Positions 50,039-59,024 are shown, numbered from the stretch's first letter. The stretch: DNA of 64,000 nt from Pseudomonas sp. BBP2017 (GCF_003024385.1 NZ_PVZN01000001.1:434001-498000), one strand, 5' to 3'. Notes: a model not told the origin generated them from the sequence alone. Program-made: numbers and translations.

Positions 50039-51262
50039 TCAAGCGTCACTCGCTTCTCCCCTAATGTAGTAATACCCACCGTCAAGCCCGCCACAGTAGG
50101 CTGGGTCGTCATCTGGGCATTGCGAATTCAGCACGCTGAAGTAGGTGCTTTTGATCCCATGCTTTTGCTCCAACTCCTTGGCGATTTCAAGGGCGATTTC
50201 CTCCCGTTCACGAAGATCTCGGCCAGGATCCAGTTCGTCCAAGGATGCAAGATAGCGGCCCATCTTGTTGACCTTGATTCGACCCGTCGTCACCAGGGCT
50301 CTGACGTAGCGATGGGTATTGTCCTCAAACCAGAGCCAACAGCCTCCACGTTCATGAACTGGCCCCTTCAAACGCGAACTGCCATGTATCAACACGCAAG
50401 ACGAAAAGTCGAGCGTTGAAACGTGCGCCTCTAAGCTGCTCATCCATAGAGGAGCGTCCCAATCCATGCAGGAAGCAAGGACAGTCTCTTCAATTTTATC
50501 TTTGCTAATACCTTCAGCGTTTGCGGCTAGCTTGTCACAAACTAGGATGTGACTGAAGTGCTGGCAAGACACTATTTTGCGATCTATTAGGGTCAGTATG
50601 TCGTACCGAACTTCACGAGCCGTTTTCATATCTGGGACGACTACTCCTATCCCTGACCATTTCTTCACCTGAAGCTTGAGACCAGGAGTCGTGTTCCCTT
50701 CAAATCCGTTGGCCTCGATTTTCTCGATGCAACGCTGATAGTTTCCCGGGTACGTCCATCGCCAATCTGAGCATTTGGACATGTACCTAGATGGCCTGAG
50801 CCCCCCAGACTTCGCCATCTCCCGCAGTTCCATCAAACGCGCGCACAACGTGTCCATGTCTTCTGGATCAGCCTGCTCACATGGTTCAAATCGCTGAATG
50901 CCGCATTTCATGGCAGTTCTCAACGGAAAAGTGAGCGCATATTGAGTGACCACCCCATCCTGCGGCCTCGCCCCCTCACGCAAATCGATCAGTTCAGCAG
51001 GTTTAAAATCCGTGAAGGACACCGCTGCCTTTGGGCCGAGGATCGTTCGCTTCCCCTCTTGAACACCGTACGTGGCCCACACGTGATGAAAGCGCAAGGC
51101 ATAGCGGAGCAGAAAACCAGCAGACCACTGATCGTCGTCATTCAAGCAGTTGGGGGGAAATGCCTCAGGTATGAATTCCGGGCACGACCGTCCCTTCAGA
51201 TCGACATCTCGAAAGAAGTGAGCCAGACGGGAACAGAACATCAGATCGATTTTCTTCGACAT
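50039..51262 (-). CDS. Unrecognised 407-aa island protein
   Basis: 407 aa from the ATG at 51262, where GGAG is 9 bases upstream; the ATG at 51277 adds five residues. No membrane segment. Segments such as LRYALRFHHVWATYG, GPKAAVSFTDFKPAELIDLREG and GGLDGGYYYIRG look like a folded alpha/beta enzyme. The order resembles DUF4427 or AbiGi-like proteins, but the similarity is too weak to name. A very AT-rich non-coding stretch lies upstream. Confidence 0.6.
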   Translation of the reverse strand: MSKKIDLMFCSRLAHFFRDVDLKGRSCPEFIPEAFPPNCLNDDDQWSAGFLLRYALRFHHVWATYGVQEGKRTILGPKAAVSFTDFKPAELIDLREGARPQDGVVTQYALTFPLRTAMKCGIQRFEPCEQADPEDMDTLCARLMELREMAKSGGLRPSRYMSKCSDWRWTYPGNYQRCIEKIEANGFEGNTTPGLKLQVKKWSGIGVVVPDMKTAREVRYDILTLIDRKIVSCQHFSHILVCDKLAANAEGISKDKIEETVLASCMDWDAPLWMSSLEAHVSTLDFSSCVLIHGSSRLKGPVHERGGCWLWFEDNTHRYVRALVTTGRIKVNKMGRYLASLDELDPGRDLREREEIALEIAKELEQKHGIKSTYFSVLNSQCPDDDPAYCGGLDGGYYYIRGEASDA

Positions 51263-51718
51263 GTCGTAGATCTCCATTTCTGAAGACGGTAAGGCCTAGC
51301 CCTCAAGAATTAAGGTGTAGGTCTCGCCAACTACCGTGCCCTGTGAAAATAGACGCGAAAGTGCTACGACGCAAGGTCAGATAACTAAAAAATTAACTCA
51401 ATCAAAAACAACTTTCGAGTAATGCATATATTGACCACTAAACTCCACGCCCTCATTGAAAATATACCTACAGACCAACAAATAAAAATCTTTTAAAACC
51501 CATCACTTCGGATACTAAGAAAGCAAAACCACATCTAAAATAATCTAGAAAAAATGGCAAACACATTAAACTAGCTATAACTTCCTAACAGAAAGCCAAC
51601 CAAAACATGAAGAACCAGAACTACCCAAAATTTGTGAAAGTTTAGGCTCCATCTGGCGTTAGACGGTCTAGATGAGAGTCATCAAGATAGCTTCATGCGC
51701 GGGGAATGAATGGCGCTC
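51263..51718. other. AT-rich non-coding stretch
   Basis: About 455 bases. From about 51375 to 51650 the sequence is strikingly AT-rich with A-tracts (AACTAAAAAATTAACTC, CAACAAATAAAAATC) and no usable reading frame on either strand. It should contain the promoter of the 407-aa gene and would be a natural target for the island's MvaT-like protein. No RNA gene recognised. Confidence 0.6.
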
Positions 51719-51928
51719 TCAATGAAGTGTTGCGCTAGGGCAGCCCAACACTCGTAGCTGGTATTCGGATACCGCTTTCCAAAGCGCTTCGGCCTCAAGC
51801 CTCAGACGCTCTACCTCATCGCCTGGCAGATCTGTCGCCACGGCATCGTGGTAGCGCTTAAGGGCATCCAGCGCACTGGTCATGAGCGGATTGCCCGCCT
51901 CCAAGATAGCGAACGCTTCCTTTTTCAT
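51719..51928 (-). CDS. Small hypothetical protein common on Pseudomonas islands
   Basis: 69 aa from the ATG at 51928 (MKKEAFAILEAGNPLMTSAL), with GGAGG 7 bases upstream; the frame is open further but unsupported. Two helices (ALDALKRYHDAVATDLPGDEVERLRLEAEALWKAVSEYQ). No function known. Confidence 0.65.
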   Translation of the reverse strand: MKKEAFAILEAGNPLMTSALDALKRYHDAVATDLPGDEVERLRLEAEALWKAVSEYQLRVLGCPSATLH

Positions 51929-52234
51929 TCGCATGCCCTCCGGCCCATGACGCTGCGCCAACCTTGTTACTGAAGGAGTGATTTCACTTTCGAGCTGAGA
52001 GTTGTAACGACGACCACGCCCAGGGCACGGCACCTCCAAGGCCCGTCTCGTCTGCGAGAGTTCGAGATGGGTTGTGGGCACCCTGAAGTCACATCACAAT
52101 GCCACTCTAGATGGCGTTACGCATCTTCACAACCTTCGGGTTTGCGCTTAGCAACCTGACGTGTAGCGCATGCCCTATTTACTCAGGAAGGAAGTGCACC
52201 GGGCGCCAAGCGTTGGTACCGGTGCTGGTACCAG

Positions 52235-55117
52235 ATGCTCACAAAACTCTCTCCCCCTTGGTGGACTCGATGGCTTCCATCGTCAGCGCACGCTCTGAAC
52301 ATTTCCGCTGCCAGCATTGAGATTCACACGCGAAAAGGCACTGAGAGCGTTGAGTGGACAGCGATCAGTCATCGCCCCAAGAGGTCTCCCATTTGGTTTC
52401 TGCACATGGCATCCATCAGCACGCCACGCGGAACCTCATGCCTTTACTTTCGCACAGAGCAGCAACGAGATGCCGCCTGGGAAGCGCTCACAAGAGCTTG
52501 GTACAACCCACGAATTACTACAGCCCAAACTCACCTAAAGGCTTTCGAAGAGGCTCTGCTGAGCGAACGCTACCTCCGGACGTCCAGATGGGAGCCTTAC
52601 AGACTGCATGCTCTGTCATGGGCAAGCGCGTGCCCTCCTGCCCCACCTAAAGGCCTTCTCACACTTGAGCAGCAAAACCACCTGGCCCAGATGAGGGATC
52701 TCACTCAGCATCCCGAGAAATGGCTTGAGAAATCCCGTGACGCCTACGTTACTCAGGCCCTGATCGACCATCACGACTTGTTCGAAGTTGTCGAAAGTGA
52801 TCCGCTGACCACTGACCAGCGCAAGGCTTGTGTAATCGATGAAGACAACAACCTCATCCTCGCCGGCGCCGGTACCGGCAAGACCAGTACTGTAATTGGA
52901 CGGGTCGCTTTTTTGGTTAACAGTGGGCAGGCCAAGCCCGAGGAAATTCTACTCCTAGCGTACGGCAAGAAAGCCGCCAAAGAGCTGAGAGAACGACTGA
53001 AGAGCAAGCTTGGCATTGAGGGCATCACAGCGGAAACCTTCCACCGACTGGGGCGATGCATAGTGATGGAGGCTGAAAAGAAGAAGATTGCCATCAGCCC
53101 CATGGCGACCGACAAGAAGCTGAAAGAAAATTTCGTCGAAACCGTTTTCAAAGCCAAGCAGCACGAACCCGCATACCGAGAGCTACTGCTGAGCTACTTT
53201 GAGCAGTGGCTGTACCCAGTGCGCAACCCTTTCGACTTCAACTCACTGGGCGAATACTACCGGTTCCTGGAAGACAATGAGGTTCGCACGCTGAAGGGGG
53301 AGGCAGTCAAAGGCTTTGGCGAGTGCGACATCGCGAATTTCCTGTTCAGAAATGGCATTGAATACAAGTACGAGGCCATCTACGACAGCGCGATACGCCT
53401 GCAGGCCCGTGGTGCCTACTGCCCCGACTTTTATCTCCCGGAGTTTGGGATCTACATCGAACACTTCGGCACGGATCGCCAGGGCGATACCGCCCCCTAC
53501 ATTGATCGAACCCAATACCACAGCGACATGGGGTGGAAACGCGAGGTTCACAAGCTGGGTGGTACGACGCTGATCGAAACCTTCCACTATGAAAAGCAGG
53601 AAGGCGAGTTGCTGAAGGTGCTGGAGCAACGTCTGGTCAACGCAGGTGTAGTATTCAATCCGCTGCCCCCAGAGGCCGTGCTTGAGACCCTCCGTGAATT
53701 CGGAATCATCAGCAAATTTTCGCTGATTTTGACAGACATGCTCGGCTTGCTCAGAGCGGCGAACCTCAATGATCAAGAGCTAGCGGACTTGATCGCTCGA
53801 TCCGCCGATCCACTGCAGATCAGCGCAGCCCTTACCCTCCTCGCCCCTATTGTCGAGGCGTACGTGGAAGCGCTTAAGGCAGAAGGGAAAATGGACTTTG
53901 ATGACATGATCAGCAAAGCCAACCAGTATGTCCTCGACGGCGGCTTTAGAAGCCCATGGAAATTCATTGTCGTTGATGAGTTTCAAGATATCGCCAAATC
54001 TCGAACCGACCTGGTGCAGGCACTGCGTAAATGCCAAGACAACGTCTCACTGTTTTGCGTAGGCGATGATTGGCAGTCCATCTTCAGGTTCACTGGGAGT
54101 GACATCAGCTACACCGCCGATTTCGAGAGAATCTTCGGCGCCACCAAGTCCAGTGAGCTCAAGAAAACATTCCGCTTCAACAGCATGATTGGTGCAGTGG
54201 CCAGTCGCTTCGTCATGCAAAATGACCGGCAAATCACCAAGGACATAAAGTCCCATACCGTCGTGGATACACCGACCGTGTCGTTGCTTAGAGCTCCTCT
54301 GGGGGAAGACTCCGCCAAAGCTGAGACGATTGAACACACGTTAGAACGCATCAGCCAAACCGCGAAGCCAAACTCCTCGGTTTACTTCCTTGCGAGGTTC
54401 AAGTTTGACTTGCCCGACCTCGAACCTCTGGCAAGCCAGTACCCCAACCTCACGTTCAAAAAAGATTCAATCCACAGCTCCAAAGGCAAAGAGGCGGACT
54501 ACGTCATAATCCTAGGCCTGGCAAAGGGCAAGTACGGACTGCCCTCAGAGATCGTGACTCATCCCCTTATCGAAGCTCTGCAGCCAAAAGTAGAACCCTA
54601 CCCTCACGCTGAAGAGCGCCGACTGTTCTATGTGGCGTTGACGCGCGCAAAGCACCGCGTCTACCTGCTGTGCGACATGATGCGCTGTTCCCCCTTCGTA
54701 CGAGAGCTGATTGAGGGCAAATATCCTCTGGAGCTTGAGGAGTTCGAAGCCGCCCCCGAACAGGTCAATGCACTCGCGGCCAACTGTCCAGTGTGCACCC
54801 AGGGCAATCTGGTTAACCGGGTAAGAAAATCTGACAGGGCCCCATTCATTGGTTGCTCGAACTTCCCTCAATGCACCCACAGAGAGAGCGGTTGTCCGTC
54901 ATGTAAGGCACCGATGACCCGATCAGGACGGTATCGCCTCTGCGTGTCGCCAAGCTGTGATGGTTGGGTTGCTGTCTGCCCCAAAACGGGTGGGAAGATG
55001 GTTTTCCGCGACAAAGTAAACAAATGGGGATGCTCGCATTACAAGGGCGTGGAAAATGGATCTTGCAGGCACATGGAGGGGCACATTGAAGCCCCACCGA
55101 TCAAGCCAGGCATCTGA
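52235..55117 (+). CDS. HelD-like superfamily 1 helicase with inserted nuclease-like domain and zinc fingers
   Basis: 960 aa. N-terminal region resembles helicase IV (HelD). Walker A LAGAGTGKTS at 209-218, LLAYGKKAAKELRERL, Walker B FIVVDEFQDI near 577, CVGDDWQSIFRFTG, motif IV-VI SIHSSKGKEADYVI and RLFYVALTRAKHRV. Between them, at about 355-470, is an insert with GIEYKYEAIY, PDFYLPEFGIYIEHFG and an HKLGGTTLIETFHYEK segment, like a PD-(D/E)xK nuclease. The C-terminal 110 aa carry topoisomerase-type C4 zinc fingers (CPVC, CSNFPQC, CPSC). Single gene with weak ribosome site; probably acts on foreign or damaged DNA. Confidence 0.85.
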   Translation: MLTKLSPPWWTRWLPSSAHALNISAASIEIHTRKGTESVEWTAISHRPKRSPIWFLHMASISTPRGTSCLYFRTEQQRDAAWEALTRAWYNPRITTAQTHLKAFEEALLSERYLRTSRWEPYRLHALSWASACPPAPPKGLLTLEQQNHLAQMRDLTQHPEKWLEKSRDAYVTQALIDHHDLFEVVESDPLTTDQRKACVIDEDNNLILAGAGTGKTSTVIGRVAFLVNSGQAKPEEILLLAYGKKAAKELRERLKSKLGIEGITAETFHRLGRCIVMEAEKKKIAISPMATDKKLKENFVETVFKAKQHEPAYRELLLSYFEQWLYPVRNPFDFNSLGEYYRFLEDNEVRTLKGEAVKGFGECDIANFLFRNGIEYKYEAIYDSAIRLQARGAYCPDFYLPEFGIYIEHFGTDRQGDTAPYIDRTQYHSDMGWKREVHKLGGTTLIETFHYEKQEGELLKVLEQRLVNAGVVFNPLPPEAVLETLREFGIISKFSLILTDMLGLLRAANLNDQELADLIARSADPLQISAALTLLAPIVEAYVEALKAEGKMDFDDMISKANQYVLDGGFRSPWKFIVVDEFQDIAKSRTDLVQALRKCQDNVSLFCVGDDWQSIFRFTGSDISYTADFERIFGATKSSELKKTFRFNSMIGAVASRFVMQNDRQITKDIKSHTVVDTPTVSLLRAPLGEDSAKAETIEHTLERISQTAKPNSSVYFLARFKFDLPDLEPLASQYPNLTFKKDSIHSSKGKEADYVIILGLAKGKYGLPSEIVTHPLIEALQPKVEPYPHAEERRLFYVALTRAKHRVYLLCDMMRCSPFVRELIEGKYPLELEEFEAAPEQVNALAANCPVCTQGNLVNRVRKSDRAPFIGCSNFPQCTHRESGCPSCKAPMTRSGRYRLCVSPSCDGWVAVCPKTGGKMVFRDKVNKWGCSHYKGVENGSCRHMEGHIEAPPIKPGI

Positions 55118-55237
55118 GTAGTTGCAGAGAACAGCCACTGCTCGTCGCGGGCACTGCGATCCTCTCAGGTGGTAGCTCTGCCCCTGGTATAGCAAGTGGG
55201 CAGCCTCGTTGGATGCCATGCCCTGCGCATTCTGCAT
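54923..55237 (-). CDS. Possible small gene antisense to the helicase 3' end
   Basis: 105 codons from an ATG with AAAGGGAG five bases upstream. The first 45 residues (MQNAQGMASNEAAHLLYQGQ, then SYHLRGSQCPRRAVAVLCNY) read like a real protein and lie in the gap after the helicase. From about 55117 downwards it is antisense to the helicase C-terminus and looks like shadow. It may be the 5' stump of a gene cut when the helicase segment arrived. Confidence 0.35.
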   Translation of the reverse strand: MQNAQGMASNEAAHLLYQGQSYHLRGSQCPRRAVAVLCNYSDAWLDRWGFNVPLHVPARSIFHALVMRASPFVYFVAENHLPTRFGADSNPTITAWRHAEAIPS

Positions 55238-55310
55238 AGCGCTCCCTTTACCTAGCGTTTTGGATGCAGTAATCATACAAATATTCTGCTCATACGAAAT
55301 TTTTTGGATG

Positions 55311-55316
55311 TATAAT
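55311..55316 (+). promoter_or_regulatory. Probable -10 box of the 218-aa / ImmA-IrrE operon
   Basis: Perfect TATAAT 30 bases before the ATG at 55346; the -35 side is AT-rich without a clear hexamer. The motif TTTTGGATG occurs twice (55258 and 55302), a possible operator. Confidence 0.5.
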
Positions 55317-55345
55317 CCCGCCACCCGAAACCCGAGTATCTCGAT

Positions 55346-56002
55346 ATGATCCAAACCCGCCAACCCACCATTCCCGAGTTATTGATCCAGCATGTCCCTC
55401 GAAACTTGGTCATGGGTACCGAGGATGCCTTTGAGGTAGGCGCGCTCCGCGCCTATTTGGCTACAAAGGACATGGACGACAATCACCGGAAGAATGCGCT
55501 GGGACAGATGCGGGCCTTCCATATGAACGAGTTCTTTGAAGAGACGTTACGTGCCGCCGACGCCGTCCATACACCCCTAAAAGGGAATGGCGTTGTTCTG
55601 GGCCACGCAGGCATCTTCAAATTCGGTCGAGTGAACATGTCCTCCACCCTATGGAACAACGTCCGGCGCGGCGCCATCCGCCGACAGCTTGCAGAGGCAA
55701 ATCAGGCCATGACGCAGCTGGTACAGCCATCGCTGTTCGCTCCGGAACCTATCACCTCAGGCACGTTCTTTTTCGTGGCATGTTTCAGCGGCTCACTCAC
55801 CCAACAGCCTGAAAAACCTCTGGAGATTCACATCGCGGTGCCCGATTCGGAAATGAAGGGTTGGCTTTTCCGAGAGCCGTTGAGTAAGTTCCTGGCTCGA
55901 TACGACGAAGCACCTCAGCAAGTCGACTTGGCGATGCCGAAGCTCAAAACAGGTCTGCTCGAAACGGGCCTACTCGAAACAGGACAAGACACAGAATCAT
56001 GA
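55346..56002 (+). CDS. Unrecognised 218-aa protein coupled to an ImmA/IrrE regulator
   Basis: 218 aa. No motif I can name. Helical N-terminal half (DNHRKNALGQMRAFHMNEFFEETLRAAD), then GNGVVLGHAGIFKFGRVNM, a beta-rich core (SGTFFFVACFSGSLTQQ, LEIHIAVPDSEMKGW) and a C-terminal tail with a tandem GLLET repeat. Its stop overlaps the XRE-ImmA/IrrE start by four bases (ATGA), so the two proteins are made together. Candidate toxin or effector whose regulator is the neighbour. Confidence 0.7.
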   Translation: MIQTRQPTIPELLIQHVPRNLVMGTEDAFEVGALRAYLATKDMDDNHRKNALGQMRAFHMNEFFEETLRAADAVHTPLKGNGVVLGHAGIFKFGRVNMSSTLWNNVRRGAIRRQLAEANQAMTQLVQPSLFAPEPITSGTFFFVACFSGSLTQQPEKPLEIHIAVPDSEMKGWLFREPLSKFLARYDEAPQQVDLAMPKLKTGLLETGLLETGQDTES

Positions 56003-57204
56003 GTCGTGGAATCACAGGGTTTGAGCCGGGGCGGCTTGTACAAGCACTCGCGGCTCGCGGGCTTTCTCAAGTCGCGCTGGCAAGCATGGTGGGGGTCTCC
56101 CCTGCCACGATAAGCAAGTGGAAAAGCGGGCAGCAATTTCCCGAGGCTGAAGCCTTAAGCAACCTATCCAAGGTCATCAATGTTACACCGGAGTGGTTCA
56201 CTCGCCCTTTACCTGAGAAGTGCTCCCTCCCCTTGTTCCGAAGCAATGCCTCGGCGCATGCCAGCGCCCGAACGATGCTTGAAGCCCGCCTCGAATGGGC
56301 GCAAGACATCGCATTAGCCCTCGGTGAGTTCGTGGACTTCCCCGAAGTGAACCTGCCAAAGCGCACATTCACTGATCCTGAACAGATCACCAGTGCCGAT
56401 ATCGAAGAAGCTGCCGATGAATGTAGGGAGCTTTGGGGGCTCGGTCGACGTGCGATCCCTGACCTGGCAATGGCGGTTGAGGGTGCCGGCGTTATCTTGG
56501 TGCGCGAAGAGACTGGCGTTGCAACCATCGAGGGACTGTCGGCGTGGAGTCAGGTGCTGAACCGTCCGCTTGTGCTGCTTTCCGCTGACAAGCAAAACGG
56601 CTTCCGCAGCCGCTTCGACTTAGCTCACGAACTTGGTCACTTAATCCTGCACAAAGGAATTGAGCGGTCGACTGACCCTGTTCGCCACAAAATGATGGAA
56701 GACCAAGCGCACCGTTTCGCAGGAGCCTTCTTGCTCCCAGCCGAGACATTCGCTGCGGAAGTCAGGAGCCCAGTCACCCTAGACAGCCTCCTGCTGCTCA
56801 AACAGCGCTGGGGCGTTTCTGTGGCTGCAATGGTCATGCGCTTGTGGGCATTGAAGGTGATCGATGATGACGCGAAAGGCCTACTCTTCAAGCGCCGCTC
56901 TGCTCGTTGGGGCGTGAAAGCCGAGCCCGGTGATGACGGTCGCGCACCTGAGCAAACGCGTCTTCTGAGACGTACTATTGAGCTGCTGGCCTCTTCGGGC
57001 GTCCTACCAGTGAACGGAGTCGCTGCCTACATTGGCTTGGCTGCAACGGACATCGAGATGCTGACAGGCTTGCCGAATCGCTACCTCAGTGGGAATGCCG
57101 AAGTGGTGCACTTGGCCAAGCTCAAGGGTAACGGCAGCCCCATGACTGTTGCGCACAAAACGCAGGATGCGGGAGTTGTGGTTCCTTTCAGTCGCGGCAA
57201 ATGA
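55999..57204 (+). CDS. XRE regulator fused to ImmA/IrrE metallopeptidase
   Basis: 401 aa. N-terminal HTH (LVQALAARGLSQVALASMVGVSPATISKWKSGQQFP). Central ImmA/IrrE domain with HExxH in DLAHELGHLILH (about residue 209) and the downstream EDQAHRFAGAFLLP supplying the third ligand. The C-terminal 100 residues are not recognised. Family members cleave repressors or act as antitoxins of two-gene modules. Coupled to the 218-aa gene by ATGA, which argues for a single functional unit. Confidence 0.88.
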   Translation: MSRGITGFEPGRLVQALAARGLSQVALASMVGVSPATISKWKSGQQFPEAEALSNLSKVINVTPEWFTRPLPEKCSLPLFRSNASAHASARTMLEARLEWAQDIALALGEFVDFPEVNLPKRTFTDPEQITSADIEEAADECRELWGLGRRAIPDLAMAVEGAGVILVREETGVATIEGLSAWSQVLNRPLVLLSADKQNGFRSRFDLAHELGHLILHKGIERSTDPVRHKMMEDQAHRFAGAFLLPAETFAAEVRSPVTLDSLLLLKQRWGVSVAAMVMRLWALKVIDDDAKGLLFKRRSARWGVKAEPGDDGRAPEQTRLLRRTIELLASSGVLPVNGVAAYIGLAATDIEMLTGLPNRYLSGNAEVVHLAKLKGNGSPMTVAHKTQDAGVVVPFSRGK

Positions 57205-57541
57205 TTTTCGCGGAGGCCAAGCAGTTTGGCCTTCCTCGACTTCTGACATCCTTAGTAGCTGATCACCTGCCAAGTGGACGACGCATGCCGCTCCAAGGAT
57301 TTCCAAGCCTGCCGACCACCTTAACGAACTTGCGCCCAGCCGCTTTGGTTGAGAATTCAAGTAAAGCGGAAAACTGACCGGATCCGAGTCCAGGAAGCTG
57401 CGGGACACCTTTGACCTGCGAGAACAAGAGCTTAAAGCTGCATAGGGGCAACTGACGCACAGGCAGCCACGCTCGTGAAATACTCACTATCTACTGCTGT
57501 AGTCAGATGGCAGGACAACCTTACGGACATCCAGCCAATTT
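57205..57541. other. Intergenic region between convergent genes
   Basis: 337 bases between the ImmA/IrrE gene and the caspase-like gene. A stem GGCCAA / TTGGCC at 57215-57231 may end the former. Short frames here do not look like protein. Nothing else seen. Confidence 0.5.
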
Positions 57542-58447
57542 TTAGCCTGGTAAGCCGGCCTTTTCCATTTGCGAGAGAATATGCTCTTTGAAGCGGCTCC
57601 GCCGGGTGGTGTCGTGCATACATGACTCGATGAGCCTCTCTGCGATGCGGGGAGTATTGTTCAGTACCTGCTTCACGATCTCCCTCATTTCACCCAATGG
57701 CCTGCCCTGTTGGGCAAGGTGTTTCTCAAGCTCCTTGCGGAACTTCGCCTTAGAAAACTGGGGCAACCCAACTCTCAGCGCGTCAGGTGCAAGCTGCATG
57801 AAGACCACCGGCCCAACAACTTCCAGTGCATGGTCGAACTCGTCGTAGCTAGAAATCTGAAGCTCGTCGTATCTCAGGGATTTGCCCCCATCGTTTATCA
57901 GCGATTTGTAGATGATTCGTGTCTCATCTTCGACGTCTGCGGTGCGCACCTCGTCCTTGTAACCGAAGTAAAACGCGAAGGGGAGCTTCTCTGCTACCTT
58001 GGCAACCGTCTTAACAAACGCAAATGAGTAGCAAAAACCTGCGATTACCGTTAGTTCGCCATGGGCTGTGTCCGTAATAGCCCGCAGATCTTGACCATAT
58101 TCCTGCCAGCCAATGAAATCACCACTGGGCATGGCCAAGCCTTTCTGAACATCCCCATGGCCGTCGATGAAGACCAGCGGAAGCATCCCCTTTTTGCATG
58201 TATCCCGGATCTTGCTCATTGCAGCAGACCAATCGCCTCGATGTCTGCATAGCTCATGATGGACGTGAGATATGTCGTGTGTGATGTTCTGGGTCGACTG
58301 AGCGATCAGTGTGTCGCAGATCTCCTCGTGGCGAGTTCGAGCAGATTGCTTGTCGCGTTCGCCGAGGCAATCGATGAGAAAAATGGTGTTGGCGTCGGAG
58401 GCAATCGTTCGCTCGACATTAATCGTCGTCACTTCCATGGCGGTCAT
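57542..58447 (-). CDS. Caspase-like (CHAT/C14-type) cysteine peptidase
   Basis: 301 aa from MTAMEVTTINVERT, with GAGGGG 7 bases upstream. The core matches a caspase-hemoglobinase fold: strand LPLVFIDGHGDV with catalytic His97-Gly98, then LTVIAGFCYSFAF with Cys139 after a hydrophobic strand, and PFAFYFGYKDEV as the next strand. The rest is helical. No death-fold, TPR or NTPase domain is attached and no adaptor gene is adjacent. Caspase-like proteases in bacterial islands often execute abortive infection; this role is inferred. Confidence 0.72.
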   Translation of the reverse strand: MTAMEVTTINVERTIASDANTIFLIDCLGERDKQSARTRHEEICDTLIAQSTQNITHDISHVHHELCRHRGDWSAAMSKIRDTCKKGMLPLVFIDGHGDVQKGLAMPSGDFIGWQEYGQDLRAITDTAHGELTVIAGFCYSFAFVKTVAKVAEKLPFAFYFGYKDEVRTADVEDETRIIYKSLINDGGKSLRYDELQISSYDEFDHALEVVGPVVFMQLAPDALRVGLPQFSKAKFRKELEKHLAQQGRPLGEMREIVKQVLNNTPRIAERLIESCMHDTTRRSRFKEHILSQMEKAGLPG

Positions 58448-59024
58448 CGGAAATCCCCTCATAGGCCGGTTATGAGGCAAAGCTTGCCAGACTACATTCT
58501 TCGCACACCAGCCACACTTGCCCCTCTGACCACCCTTACTGATACCCTTGGTCTACTAGGTGATCGAACTGGCAGCGTTTCAGCCGCGTGCCGGAGGCTT
58601 GAGAAGTGCGAAGATCATTCGTGTACGCACTGATCTGCGAGCTGGAGTCACCTAACAATCCAGAAATCTACAGCATTGCGTACCATGAAGCAGGGATTGT
58701 GCCTGCCCGCCCGTTCAAGAATGCCACTTGAAGCGGTAATCATCGGCGACACGCCCCGCTGCAACCGTGATGGGCCAGGGTCGATCGGCATCCGAGGCTT
58801 CCACCTGGGTCACGCACGCTCAGGAGCGATTCATGATTTGAAACAATTCGCGTATCTTGCCGTCAATGCGCATGGTGGCAGGCGTTGATAAGTGATGACA
58901 CTTCGCCTAATCTACCTGTGTCACAGCCACTGAACGGTCGTTTTCAGCGAGCACCACGCTCCTCCGCACCGTTGGTAGGCCGCAGGGGTTTGGTGTACAA
59001 TGGCCCCTTGAATCAGGAGGATTT
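58448..59024. other. Intergenic region with possible decayed gene
   Basis: 577 bases. A short stretch at about 58665-58735 reads IAYHEAGIVPARPFKNA, reminiscent of the HEAGH helix of M41-type peptidases, followed in another frame (58676-58888) by AVIIGDTPRCNRDGPGSIGI. Either a frameshifted remnant or chance. The promoter of the next unit is at its right end. Confidence 0.35.
58972..59001 (+). promoter_or_regulatory. Probable sigma-70 promoter
   Basis: TTGGTA (58972-58977) and TACAAT (58996-59001) with 18-base spacing, 24 bases before the ATG of the 56-aa gene. Confidence 0.55.

Noticed and set aside
54047..54337. 96-codon frame on the minus strand
   Set aside because: Inside the helicase gene on the other strand, no ribosome site and no protein-like pattern.
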